Part shown: piece by piece, positions 13,618 through 20,579 of the stretch
Numbering within the stretch: the first letter of the stretch is position 1
Layout of the letters: each line of letters starts with the position of its first letter
Source of the DNA: an uncultured delta proteobacterium
Lineage (GTDB): Bacteria; Desulfobacterota; Syntrophorhabdia; Syntrophorhabdales; Syntrophorhabdaceae
Assembly: GCA_903872255.1 (NCBI GenBank)
Contig: CAIQJW010000106.1
Coordinates: forward strand, 1-20,579
Length of the DNA: 20,579 nucleotides
Reading direction: 5' to 3'
Notes under the pieces: model-generated
The model's input: only the letters and a program-made list of their open reading frames with translations
Database searches by the model: none
Told to the model about the DNA's origin: nothing
Program-made: the position numbers and the translations under genes

Positions 13618-14985
13618 GTGATACTTGAAAAGAGGTCGTCACAGATAGCGCTTATCATCAGTGTTTCCTTTGCCCTTATGATGAGCAAGATCGACAGCTC
13701 CATCGTAAACATATCCCTTCCGGTCATATCCCGGGAATTTAACATAACCACAAGCCAGGCCTCGTGGATCGTAATATCCTATCTCCTTATATTGACATGC
13801 ACGCTTCTGCTTTTCGGAAAGGTATGCGATCTTGTCAATATAAAGAAATTTTTCATCGCCGGGTATGCGATATTTGTCCTGGGTTCACTCTTTTGCGGAT
13901 TATCCCCCAACCTGCCGGCCCTCGTAGCATCGCGGGTTGTTCAGGCCTTGGGCGGCGCTGTCCTCAATATCGGCGCATATGCGATAATCTCCAGGTTTCT
14001 CCCGCGAACGGGTATCGGCTGGGCATTCGGGATATTAACAGCGGTCAATTCCGCAGGGGTATCCATCGGTGCCCCCTTGGGCGGGTTCATAACAGTCCAT
14101 CTTTCATGGAAATGGATATTTTTTATCAATATCCCGATCGGTATTGCAGCAATATTCCAGGTGATAAAAGCAGTTCCGAACGATGATGCAGACAGAAAGC
14201 ATATGCGGATCGATTATGCGGGAGCGGTGTTCAGCATGCTTTCCCTCTTAAGCCTCCTCATGGCCCTTAACCTTGGCGGTGAACTTGGCTGGTTCTCGGT
14301 GCCGATCGTTCTTTTCTTCGTGGGGTTTACTGTTTTTGGCTTCCTCTTTATTTTTACGGAAAGACATGCCAGGGAGCCTCTCGTTCACCTCGAGATATTT
14401 GCTGACAGAAGCTTTCTCCTCACTATCTGCGCAACGGTCAGCGCCCTTATGATATTGAGCGGGACAGGGTTCATCCTGCCGTTCTACCTGGAGCTGGCAA
14501 AGGGGATGACGGCCGATAAGGTAGGCCTTTTCATCCTCATTTATACCAGTGTCTTTGCTCTCGTGTCCTCAGTTTTCGCGGGCAGGCTCTCAGACAGGAT
14601 CATGCCCGCGAAAATATGCGCGGCCGCGATCTTCAGCGTTGCCCTTTCGTCCCTGTTCCTTGCTTTTATCCTCGGCGTGCCCGGATATGTATTCCTGGTC
14701 ATTTCGATGATGTGGATGGGCGCGTCCCTCGGATTTTTTATGCCGTCCAACAACAACCAGATTATGGGCCATGCAACCCTTAAGACGCAGGGAGAGGTTT
14801 CGGGGATTATGAACACGTCGGTAAATTTGAGCTTTACGCTCGGGATATGCCTCTTTGAGACCATCTTCTCCTTGCAGAAAAGCGTGATCACGGGCAGCCG
14901 GAACGCATTTATATTCGGCTCGGCAAGCTGCCTTGCGGCAACGCTGCTTTCGCTCGCATCCATCAGGGCAAAAAAAGCCTCTTGA
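13618..14985 (+). CDS. MFS drug:H+ antiporter, DHA2 (EmrB/QacA) family
   Basis: The 455-residue integral membrane protein should export small hydrophobic compounds in exchange for protons. The N-terminal half shows the DHA2 hallmarks: a first helix with the acidic motif LMMSKIDSSIVNISLPVI (motif D1-like), WIVISYLLILTCTLLLFGKVCD (helix 2 and motif A), and the antiporter motif C region NSAGVSIGAPLGGFI. About 14 hydrophobic helices can be counted, as expected for this family. The start is GTG at 13618 with GGGG seven bases upstream; the nearby ATG at 13614 is out of frame and meets a stop at once. No EmrA-type membrane-fusion partner or TetR/MarR regulator is next to it. Substrate cannot be inferred. 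Confidence 0.92.
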   Translation: MILEKRSSQIALIISVSFALMMSKIDSSIVNISLPVISREFNITTSQASWIVISYLLILTCTLLLFGKVCDLVNIKKFFIAGYAIFVLGSLFCGLSPNLPALVASRVVQALGGAVLNIGAYAIISRFLPRTGIGWAFGILTAVNSAGVSIGAPLGGFITVHLSWKWIFFINIPIGIAAIFQVIKAVPNDDADRKHMRIDYAGAVFSMLSLLSLLMALNLGGELGWFSVPIVLFFVGFTVFGFLFIFTERHAREPLVHLEIFADRSFLLTICATVSALMILSGTGFILPFYLELAKGMTADKVGLFILIYTSVFALVSSVFAGRLSDRIMPAKICAAAIFSVALSSLFLAFILGVPGYVFLVISMMWMGASLGFFMPSNNNQIMGHATLKTQGEVSGIMNTSVNLSFTLGICLFETIFSLQKSVITGSRNAFIFGSASCLAATLLSLASIRAKKAS

Positions 14986-15009
14986 TACCCGGCCGCCCCG
15001 TATTATAAA
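14982..15009 (+). promoter_or_regulatory. Putative serpin promoter overlapping the MFS stop codon
   Basis: TTGATA (14982-14987, five of six) and TATAAA (15004-15009, five of six) are spaced by 16 bases. The -35 box contains the MFS stop codon TGA. Transcription would start near 15016 and give a leader of about 100 bases before the serpin ATG. The spacer is GC-rich and holds the left half of an 8-base inverted repeat (CCCCGTAT at 14996-15003 and ATACGGGG at 15041-15048). That repeat would flank the start site as DNA and not as an RNA hairpin. Confidence 0.5.
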
Positions 15010-15118
15010 TTCCCTGTATGATCTCAGGTCCGATGCAAACATACGGGGGAACTTTTCCGGCCCCGGATTGTCAAAGATATTAAGGAACGATGAGACAAAA
15101 ATGTAAAGGAGAGAAAAA

Positions 15119-16312
15119 ATGAACCGGTTGTTCACTGCATTTACAGTAATGATCATGATCGCCGTACTGGGTGTTTCTTTCCCGGCATTGTCCGGTTTGG
15201 CTGCAGCACCCTATAAGAGTGTTACGGACGGCAACACGGACCTGGCTGTCGACCTCTATCGCGAGCTTGGCAAAGTTGAGGGGAATATGTTCTTCTCGCC
15301 GTTCAGTATTTCTTCCGCGCTTGCCATGACGTATGCAGGCGCCCGGGGGGACACGGCCGAGCAGATGAAGGAGGCCCTTCATTTTCAATTGGAGCAGTCA
15401 GGATTAAATTCGTCTTTCAGGAGCCTCAATCAAAGGCTGGCCCTGACGGCCGAGAGGTCAGATCAGAAGCTGACGATTGCCAATGCGCTCGTGCTTACAA
15501 AGGGCAGGGTAAGCGATAAATATGAGAAGATCCTTAAGACATATTACGACGCGGAGATCTTCGGCGGCGACCTCGGCGCTATCAACGGATGGGTGAAACG
15601 AAAGACCGAGGGCAGGATCGATACCATCCTGGAGCAGCTTTCGGCGAATTCCGTCTGCGTCATCCTGAACGCGATATACTTCAAGGGCACCTGGGACGCA
15701 CAATTCGATAAGAAGAGCACCCGGGACGCACCTTTCAATATCTCGGCCGATAAACAGGTAAACGTTCCCCTCATGCATAGGAAAGATAACTACAAGTTGC
15801 TCGAGCAGGAAAATATTCAGGTTATCTCATTGCCGTACAAGGGAAAGGAGCTGTCGATGGTCGTGTTTCTTCCCGGTCAAGCCGATGGCCTTGCCGCTAT
15901 CGAGGAACAATTGAAGGCAAAGGATATCAGGGAACTGATGGTAAAATTGGACAAGCAGCCCGACCGGAACGTGTCCGTCTATTTTCCCAGGTTCACGACG
16001 GCATCCAAATATGATCTTGTAGGGCCATTCCAGACAATGGGGATGAAGGATGCGTTTTCCACCCGGGCCGATTTTACCGGTATGGGATGGCAGAAGGGAT
16101 ACATCTGGATAGGGCAGATAAAACACAGGGCATTCGTCGAGGTAAATGAAGAGGGTACCGAGGCGGCTGCGGCGACGGCCGTCGAAATGGTAACGAAGGC
16201 GATGCCTGCCCGGGAATTAATATTTCGTGCCGACCACCCGTTCCTGTTCCTTATCCGCGATAACCAAACGGGCACTATCCTTTTCATGGGAAGGATGGCA
16301 AACCCGGCGTAA
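15119..16312 (+). CDS. Secreted serpin (serine protease inhibitor family)
   Basis: Serpins trap proteases by inserting a cleaved reactive-centre loop into their main sheet. The 397-residue protein has a Sec signal peptide (hydrophobic about 9-27, cleavage near AAA at 28-30), then a complete serpin fold. It has NMFFSPFSISSALAMTYAGA near the start, LNAIYFKGTWD in the middle and the signature FRADHPFLFLIRD near the end. The hinge EEGTEAAAATAVEM (344-357) has the small residues needed for loop insertion, so it should be inhibitory. Counting from G346 as P15 gives K360 as P1 and Ala-Met-Pro as P1'-P3', which suggests a trypsin-like target. The loop is about one residue longer than in alpha1-antitrypsin, so P1 could shift by one. 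The ATG follows AAAGGAGAG. It has its own promoter and is probably periplasmic or secreted. Confidence 0.95.
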   Translation: MNRLFTAFTVMIMIAVLGVSFPALSGLAAAPYKSVTDGNTDLAVDLYRELGKVEGNMFFSPFSISSALAMTYAGARGDTAEQMKEALHFQLEQSGLNSSFRSLNQRLALTAERSDQKLTIANALVLTKGRVSDKYEKILKTYYDAEIFGGDLGAINGWVKRKTEGRIDTILEQLSANSVCVILNAIYFKGTWDAQFDKKSTRDAPFNISADKQVNVPLMHRKDNYKLLEQENIQVISLPYKGKELSMVVFLPGQADGLAAIEEQLKAKDIRELMVKLDKQPDRNVSVYFPRFTTASKYDLVGPFQTMGMKDAFSTRADFTGMGWQKGYIWIGQIKHRAFVEVNEEGTEAAAATAVEMVTKAMPARELIFRADHPFLFLIRDNQTGTILFMGRMANPA

Positions 16313-16317
16313 TGGTG

Positions 16318-16346
16318 TTTACGCAGATGGACGGCAGTGTTATAAC
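16318..16346 (+). promoter_or_regulatory. Putative promoter of the Cache-domain gene
   Basis: TTTACG (16318-16323, four of six) and TATAAC (16341-16346, five of six) are separated by exactly 17 bases. They lie six bases after the serpin stop and about 55 bases before the ATG at 16400. This suggests the Cache gene is transcribed separately, although read-through from the serpin is also possible. Confidence 0.45.
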
Positions 16347-16399
16347 AAGAATGTAAATTGAAATACATTGCATTAAATCATTCCAGGAGGTTTATTGTT

Positions 16400-16924
16400 A
16401 TGACCGCACCACGTAATCACATCTTCCCGTTATTCGTACTCATCCTCGGCATCATGCTCCTGGCGGGTTTTGCTGCAGAGGCTGCCCCCAAGGCCAAACC
16501 TGTTCCCGTCGATCAGTACAAAGAGATCGCAAAGACCATGACGCACAGCTTTGCGGCAGGCCTTGGAAGTGCTCTCGCCAATGTCAAGAACGACAAGGAG
16601 CGCATCGATCTTATCCGGTCATTTATCGATCCCGTCCGTTTTTTCCCGGATAATTCCGGCTATTTTTATGTATATGACTCAAAGTGCGTCAATATCGCCC
16701 ACGCAACACAAAAAGATCTTCAGGGCAAGAATCTCTATGATTACAAGGATACAAAAGGAAAACTGGTCATTCAGGCCCTCCTTGAAGCTGCAAAAAAGGG
16801 AGGCGGTCTTGTCGATTTTTACTGGGTAAAACCGGGGACAAAGAATGAGATGCCGAAACTGGGGTACGTCGAACCGATCCCGGGGACGGATTATTTTATA
16901 GGTACGGGAGTCTATCTGCCCTAA
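16400..16924 (+). CDS. Periplasmic stand-alone Cache-domain protein
   Basis: Cache domains are extracytoplasmic small-molecule sensors, usually fused to chemoreceptors or kinases. This 174-residue protein has a cleavable signal peptide (hydrophobic about 9-25, AEA-A site near 28) and then a single Cache_2-type domain. Seen motifs are SGYFYVYDSKCVNIAH, LQGKNLYDYKDTKGK, GGGLVDFYWVKPG and the ending GTDYFIGTGVYLP. No transmembrane or output domain follows, so it is soluble in the periplasm and must act with a partner or as a ligand-binding protein. The ATG at 16400 is fixed by AGGAGG at 16385-16390, nine bases upstream; the frame is open further back, without support. No chemoreceptor is adjacent. 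Confidence 0.9.
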   Translation: MTAPRNHIFPLFVLILGIMLLAGFAAEAAPKAKPVPVDQYKEIAKTMTHSFAAGLGSALANVKNDKERIDLIRSFIDPVRFFPDNSGYFYVYDSKCVNIAHATQKDLQGKNLYDYKDTKGKLVIQALLEAAKKGGGLVDFYWVKPGTKNEMPKLGYVEPIPGTDYFIGTGVYLP

Positions 16925-17096
16925 TAGTATGTCCCGGTATGATTTCCCGCTTGTTTATTTGAGGCTCGTTGCCAAGATTACCGTGGAGAGAGTCTTTTAG
17001 GGGAGGGGCCCAGTTTTCGGCGATTACCGGTATGATGGTAACCCTGCCCTGGACTATAAACAAAAATGGAATAAGAATAGTACGTGGAGCGTGAAA

Positions 17097-17261
17097 ATGC
17101 CGAGAAAGAAAAACAAGATCGAAACATTTTTGGGGGCCGTGCGCATCGCGAAGGCGATATCCACACTTGCGGTCATTGTCGTGCCGGTCGCGACGACGGT
17201 CGGCATGATAGCGGGTTATGGCGTGTATTCGCTCGTGAGGCATATGCGCAAAACAAAATGA
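17097..17261 (+). CDS. Small single-helix membrane protein, 54 residues, unknown
   Basis: The ATG at 17097 has GGAG seven bases upstream, a normal ribosome-binding site. The product starts with a basic patch (MPRKKNK), has an amphipathic stretch (IETFLGAVRIAKAI), a hydrophobic helix at about 23-42 (LAVIVVPVATTVGMIAGYG) and a basic end (RHMRKTK). This is the layout of a one-pass small membrane protein. Codon use is GC-rich at third positions, like the neighbours. I do not recognise it. It stands alone between the Cache gene (172 bases upstream) and the DUF2400 gene (110 bases downstream). A strong GC hairpin (GCCGGG/CCCGGC, 17303-17319) lies after it but is followed by an A-run, not a T-run, so it is not a standard terminator. 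Confidence 0.62.
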   Translation: MPRKKNKIETFLGAVRIAKAISTLAVIVVPVATTVGMIAGYGVYSLVRHMRKTK

Positions 17262-17325
17262 CGCGTATTTGCCGGCCGCATGTGATCAGGGTAAAGATCT
17301 TAGGCCGGGCGTCCCCCGGCATCAT

Positions 17326-17354
17326 TTGAAAAAAAAAGGGTTTTGGTGTAGATT
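17326..17354 (+). promoter_or_regulatory. Possible promoter of the DUF2400-rimO-lysS unit
   Basis: TTGAAA (17326-17331, five of six) and TAGATT (17349-17354, four of six) are 17 bases apart. The predicted start near 17361 would leave only about 11 bases before the GTG at 17372, a near-leaderless transcript. That would agree with the lack of a ribosome-binding site there. Called by eye only. Confidence 0.35.
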
Positions 17355-17371
17355 GTCGTCAGTTCCTGCCC

Positions 17372-18184
17372 GTGGCGGCAAATCTCGACAAGGTGATCGC
17401 GGTCGCACATCTCGATATAATTTACGGAAGATACGAAAATAATATTTCGGTTGGTCTTTATCAGGACCCGGTATCGTTCGTTCACCGCTTCAGCAGTAAT
17501 GCTGATCGTGAGATAGCGGGTTTTATCGCCGCGCAGTTCGCCTACGGGAAGATCGAACTGTTCATGGGCTTTCTGGAGAAGCTCTTTGGCCTGATGAAAG
17601 ACGGCCCCGTCCGTTTCGTTGAAGACGGGCATTGGGAAGGCCTGAATGATCTCTATTATCGCTTTCATAAGGCCGGTGACCTCATAATGCTCTTCGAGGT
17701 GCTTAAGAGGATCCTCAAAGATCACGGTACGTTCGGAGCTATGTTCCGTTCGCTTTATGACGGGAATACGCAGAAGGCGATATGGCGTGTCAGGGAGAAG
17801 TACTTGCCTGACACGGAACAGCTGTTATTCTTCTTTCCGAAGGCCGGTTCAGCCGGAGCGCAGAAAAGATGGAACATGTACCTTCGCTGGATGGTAAGAA
17901 AAGACGCCGTCGATCTGGGCATTTGGGATTTTATCGATCCCGCCGATCTCACGATGCCGCTCGATACGCATATATATAAGATAGGAAAGTGCCGTGGCTG
18001 GATCACCGTGAATACGCCTTCCTTCCGGGCGGCGCGGCAGGTAACCGAGGCTTTGAAAAAATATAGTCCGTCGGACCCGCTCAAATATGATTTTTTTCTG
18101 TGCCACGGTGTCGGTATCTCTGCGGGGTGCACGGGGAAACGAACTCAAAGATGCAAGGAGAAGTGCGCTGTTTATGACATTTAA
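17372..18184 (+). CDS. TIGR02757/DUF2400 family protein
   Basis: The 270-residue protein matches the conserved hypothetical family TIGR02757 (DUF2400). It has YQDPVSFVHRF, then DREIAGFIAAQFAYGK, then YLRWMVRKDAVDLGIWD and DPADLTMPLDTH. Its function has not been established. The second half resembles HhH-GPD DNA glycosylases in layout: an LDTH segment at 197-200 and a C-terminal FFLCHGVGI followed by four cysteines (C244, C253, C261, C265) that could hold an iron-sulfur cluster. The resemblance is mine and unproven. The start is GTG at 17372; no ribosome-binding site is visible and the frame is closed by a TGA at 17327-17329. The gene overlaps rimO by 11 bases, so the two are translationally linked. 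Confidence 0.85.
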   Translation: MAANLDKVIAVAHLDIIYGRYENNISVGLYQDPVSFVHRFSSNADREIAGFIAAQFAYGKIELFMGFLEKLFGLMKDGPVRFVEDGHWEGLNDLYYRFHKAGDLIMLFEVLKRILKDHGTFGAMFRSLYDGNTQKAIWRVREKYLPDTEQLLFFFPKAGSAGAQKRWNMYLRWMVRKDAVDLGIWDFIDPADLTMPLDTHIYKIGKCRGWITVNTPSFRAARQVTEALKKYSPSDPLKYDFFLCHGVGISAGCTGKRTQRCKEKCAVYDI

Positions 18185-19439
18185 GATAATTAGCCTCGGG
18201 TGCCCGAAGAATCTCACAGAATCGGAATACATATGCCAGAAACTGTGTGCCGCCGGGCACACCAAGGGCGATGACGGGGATACAGTTATAATCAACACCT
18301 GTGCTTTTATTGCAGAAGCAACCCGGGAATCCATAGAAACGATCCTCGAAGCTGCAAAAGACGACACAAAGAAGATCATCGTCACAGGATGTCTTGTCGA
18401 GCGCTATCGCAATGATCTCGTCAATCTTCTCCCCGAGGTGCATTCCTTTATCGGGAGAACGCATTATGCCGATGTTGGTGCAATTATCGATCGTCCTGGT
18501 TTTTATCACCGGGAAGGCGTCTTTTCAGAAACGTTCCCCCGGCTGGTCCTGACGCCTCGTCCGAGCAGTTATCTCAAGATACAGGAGGGATGCAACAATC
18601 GTTGCAATTATTGCACGATACCATCCATCAGGGGAGGCCTCACGACGAGGCCGGCCCGGGATGTCCTGGAAGAGTTTCGCTGGCTCCTCGAGATGGGTTA
18701 CCGCGAAATAAATATCATCGGCCAGGATATTACCTCCTACGGCGTGGACAGGGACCGGAACGAAACACTCGCCGGCCTCGTCAGGGCATTGCTTGATGAG
18801 ACAGGCGACTTCTATCTGAGATTGCTTTACATGCATCCCAAAGGCGTTACCGGCGAACTTATCGATATCATGCAGAGCGACCCACGGATAATCCCCTATT
18901 TAGACGTTCCCATTCAGCACTCCGAAGACCGGATCCTCACGCTCATGGGCAGAGGGCACACAAAGGCGTACCTGGAAGATATCCTGGGCATGATGCGCGA
19001 GAGTATACCGCATGCGGTGTTGAGAACGTCGATCATCGTTGGCTTTCCTTCAGAAACAGATGAAGAGTTTGAAAATCTTCTGTCTTTTCTGGGAGACCAT
19101 CAATTTGATATGCTAGGTGCATTCAGATATGCGCGGGAAAAAGGCACACCGTCATATAAGCTCAAAGGACAGATCACCAATAAGGTCAAGAACCTGCGAT
19201 ATATCCGGCTTATGGAGATCCAGAAGGAGATATCGCGCATCAGACTTTCCCGGCTTAAAGGACAAACCGTCAAGATAATCGTGGAAAATGATACCGAAGA
19301 CCCGAAGACCGGCCGCATGCTTCTTCAGGCCCCGGACATTGACGGCATCGCATTTATTAAGGGAAGATGCCGCGCCGGTGATATATGTGACGCAAAGGTT
19401 TTGAAAACACTTGATTATGATGTCGTAGTGGAAGTATAG
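18174..19439 (+). CDS. rimO: Ribosomal protein S12 methylthiotransferase RimO
   Basis: RimO is a radical-SAM enzyme that adds a methylthio group to an aspartate of ribosomal protein S12. The 421-residue protein has all three parts. The N-terminal UPF0004 domain has auxiliary-cluster cysteines C10 in ISLGCPKN, C43 in NTCAF and C73 in TGCLVE. The radical-SAM core has C140, C144 and C147 in GCNNRCNYCTIP. A C-terminal TRAM domain begins around LKGQTVKIIVE. SLGCPKN with TESE, and the YMHPKGV segment, separate it from the tRNA enzymes MiaB and MtaB. The ATG at 18174 lies inside the end of the DUF2400 gene. AAGGAG at 18155-18160 is a little far away, but the frame further upstream is a shadow of that gene. 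lysS follows after 28 bases. Confidence 0.95.
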   Translation: MTFKIISLGCPKNLTESEYICQKLCAAGHTKGDDGDTVIINTCAFIAEATRESIETILEAAKDDTKKIIVTGCLVERYRNDLVNLLPEVHSFIGRTHYADVGAIIDRPGFYHREGVFSETFPRLVLTPRPSSYLKIQEGCNNRCNYCTIPSIRGGLTTRPARDVLEEFRWLLEMGYREINIIGQDITSYGVDRDRNETLAGLVRALLDETGDFYLRLLYMHPKGVTGELIDIMQSDPRIIPYLDVPIQHSEDRILTLMGRGHTKAYLEDILGMMRESIPHAVLRTSIIVGFPSETDEEFENLLSFLGDHQFDMLGAFRYAREKGTPSYKLKGQITNKVKNLRYIRLMEIQKEISRIRLSRLKGQTVKIIVENDTEDPKTGRMLLQAPDIDGIAFIKGRCRAGDICDAKVLKTLDYDVVVEV

Positions 19440-19467
19440 AAATATATCGCCAAAAATTGAGGAAAAA

Positions 19468-20579
19468 ATGGAACCCATAAACGAGCTGTATGCGGTGCGC
19501 AAGGAAAAAGAAAAATATCTGAAAGAACAGGGTATCGAAACATACCCGCAGGACCGCGGGCCATATATTACGTCACAGGACGTTGAACACCGGTTCGGCG
19601 GTCTTAATGCCGAGGAATTGGAAAAGAGCGAAGAGAGGGTCGCCATAGCGGGACGCATCATGGCATTTCGGGATTTCGGCAAGAGCTCATTCATTCACAT
19701 ACAGGATAGAAAAGGCAAGATACAGGCATATGTCCGCAAGGACATCCTGAAAAGCCCGGGGTACGATATCTTCAAGAAGTTCGACATATGCGATATCGTC
19801 GGTCTTGAAGGAAGGCTATTCAAGACAAAGACGGGCGAATTGACGGTGCTCGCCGACACGATGAAGCTGCTCACGAAATCCTTGCGGCCACTCCCCGAGA
19901 AATGGCACGGCCTTAAAGATGTCGAGGAACGGTATCGCAAGCGCTATCTCGACCTTATCGTCAATGACAAAGTGAGAGATGTATTTACGGCCCGGGCACG
20001 GATCATAGACTATATCCGGCGTTATTTTGTCGAGAGGGATTTTATCGAGGTTGAAACCCCGATGATGCAGGTCATCCCCGGAGGGGCAACGGCCAAACCC
20101 TTTGTCACCCATCATAACGCGATGGGAATGGACCTTTATCTCAGGATAGCCCCCGAGCTTTATCTCAAGCGGCTCGTTGTCGGCGGGTTCGAACGGGTTT
20201 TCGAGATAAACCGCAATTTTCGCAATGAGGGCATATCTGTCCGCCATAACCCGGAATTTACAATGCTTGAATACTACCAGGCGTATGCGACATACGAGGA
20301 TCTGATGGCGCTGACCGAGGACATGGTATCGTCTCTCGTAAAGGAGCTTTTCGGGACGTATGTCATTACATATGGCGGGCAGGAAATAGACTATACGCCG
20401 CCATGGAAAAAGATCACAATGGCTGATGCGATGGCGGAGTTCGGCAACTTTGACCTAAGCGTTCTCAATGACCCCGCACGGCTTCAAGCCTATGCGAAAA
20501 ACCTCGGGATCGAGGGGGCCGATAAGGAGTCACGGGGTAAATTGATCACGAAGATATTCGAGGAACTGTGCGAAAAGAA
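19468..20579 (+). CDS. lysS: Lysyl-tRNA synthetase, class II (right end outside window)
   Basis: The enzyme charges tRNA-Lys with lysine. The visible 370 codons hold the N-terminal OB-fold anticodon-binding domain (about 55-140, AIAGRIMAFRDFGKSSFIHI). The class II core begins with ERYRKRYLDLI, then motif 1 around ETPMMQVIPGGATAKPF, and motif 2 FRNEGISVRHNPEFTMLEYY. Motif 3 lies beyond the window. The N-terminus lacks the long extension of some homologues. The ATG at 19468 follows GAGG by six bases and lies 28 bases after the rimO stop, so it belongs to the same transcript. I see no T-box or other leader element in the short gap. Confidence 0.95.
   Translation, partial: MEPINELYAVRKEKEKYLKEQGIETYPQDRGPYITSQDVEHRFGGLNAEELEKSEERVAIAGRIMAFRDFGKSSFIHIQDRKGKIQAYVRKDILKSPGYDIFKKFDICDIVGLEGRLFKTKTGELTVLADTMKLLTKSLRPLPEKWHGLKDVEERYRKRYLDLIVNDKVRDVFTARARIIDYIRRYFVERDFIEVETPMMQVIPGGATAKPFVTHHNAMGMDLYLRIAPELYLKRLVVGGFERVFEINRNFRNEGISVRHNPEFTMLEYYQAYATYEDLMALTEDMVSSLVKELFGTYVITYGGQEIDYTPPWKKITMADAMAEFGNFDLSVLNDPARLQAYAKNLGIEGADKESRGKLITKIFEELCEK

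Noticed and set aside
17303..17319. GC-rich hairpin as transcription terminator
   Set aside because: The stem GCCGGG/CCCGGC is real but is followed by an A-run on the plus strand and has no T-run on either side in the needed orientation.
17084..17329. Plus-strand 81-codon open frame overlapping the 54-residue gene
   Set aside because: Its composition is highly charged and disordered, and it has no supporting ribosome-binding site. The other frame has a good ribosome-binding site and a membrane-protein layout.

Overview
The window looks like a chromosomal segment of a Gram-negative bacterium. Signal peptides and a lipobox point to a cell with an envelope and periplasm. Radical-SAM and iron-sulfur enzymes (QueE, QueH, RimO), PAS/GAF/receiver signalling proteins and many short intergenic gaps would suit an anaerobic or groundwater lineage such as Desulfobacterota or Spirochaetota. 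The genus cannot be fixed from the sequence. I see no phage genes, transposase, rRNA or CRISPR array. The signs of mobility or decay are one palindromic repeat and one eroded kinase gene.

Left third (1-5643, all minus strand): a tightly packed signalling operon read right to left. It holds an eroded HisKA_2-type kinase, a REC-PAS-kinase-REC hybrid kinase, a single-domain CheY-like receiver, a REC-(Cys4 linker)-PAS-PAS protein and the N-terminal part of a REC-PAS-GAF protein that runs off the window. There are five receiver domains and one intact transmitter, and no DNA-binding output domain is visible. A gene-poor stretch of about 490 bases follows.

Middle (6129-10168): a glyoxalase-II-like metallo-beta-lactamase hydrolase and an overlapping patatin-like lipoprotein (minus) diverge from an archaeal-type thymidylate synthase (plus). 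The thymidylate synthase converges on an unknown gene with interlocking stop codons. That unknown gene lies downstream of a small exported helical protein and a CAT-anticodon tRNA that has its own promoter. A palindrome built of 7-base repeats separates the tRNA from the queuosine operon.

Queuosine operon (10174-12118, minus): queH, a 25-codon hydrophobic small ORF, queC, queE. These supply 7-deazaguanine synthesis steps (QueC, QueE) and the last step of queuosine formation (QueH). queD, tgt and queA must lie elsewhere.

Right part (12293-20579, all plus): a membrane-anchored Cys-rich protein, a polytopic membrane protein with a pseudopilin-like tail, a DHA2-type MFS exporter, a secreted inhibitory-type serpin, a periplasmic stand-alone Cache protein and a 54-residue membrane peptide. 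A housekeeping set follows: a TIGR02757/DUF2400 protein, rimO (ribosomal protein S12 methylthiotransferase) and the first two thirds or more of lysS. Serpin and Cache each have a plausible sigma70-type promoter.

The best candidates for something undescribed are the double-eroded kinase kept in the signalling operon, the small ORF embedded in the queuosine operon, the heptamer palindrome and the Lys-P1 serpin. None is a proven new system.
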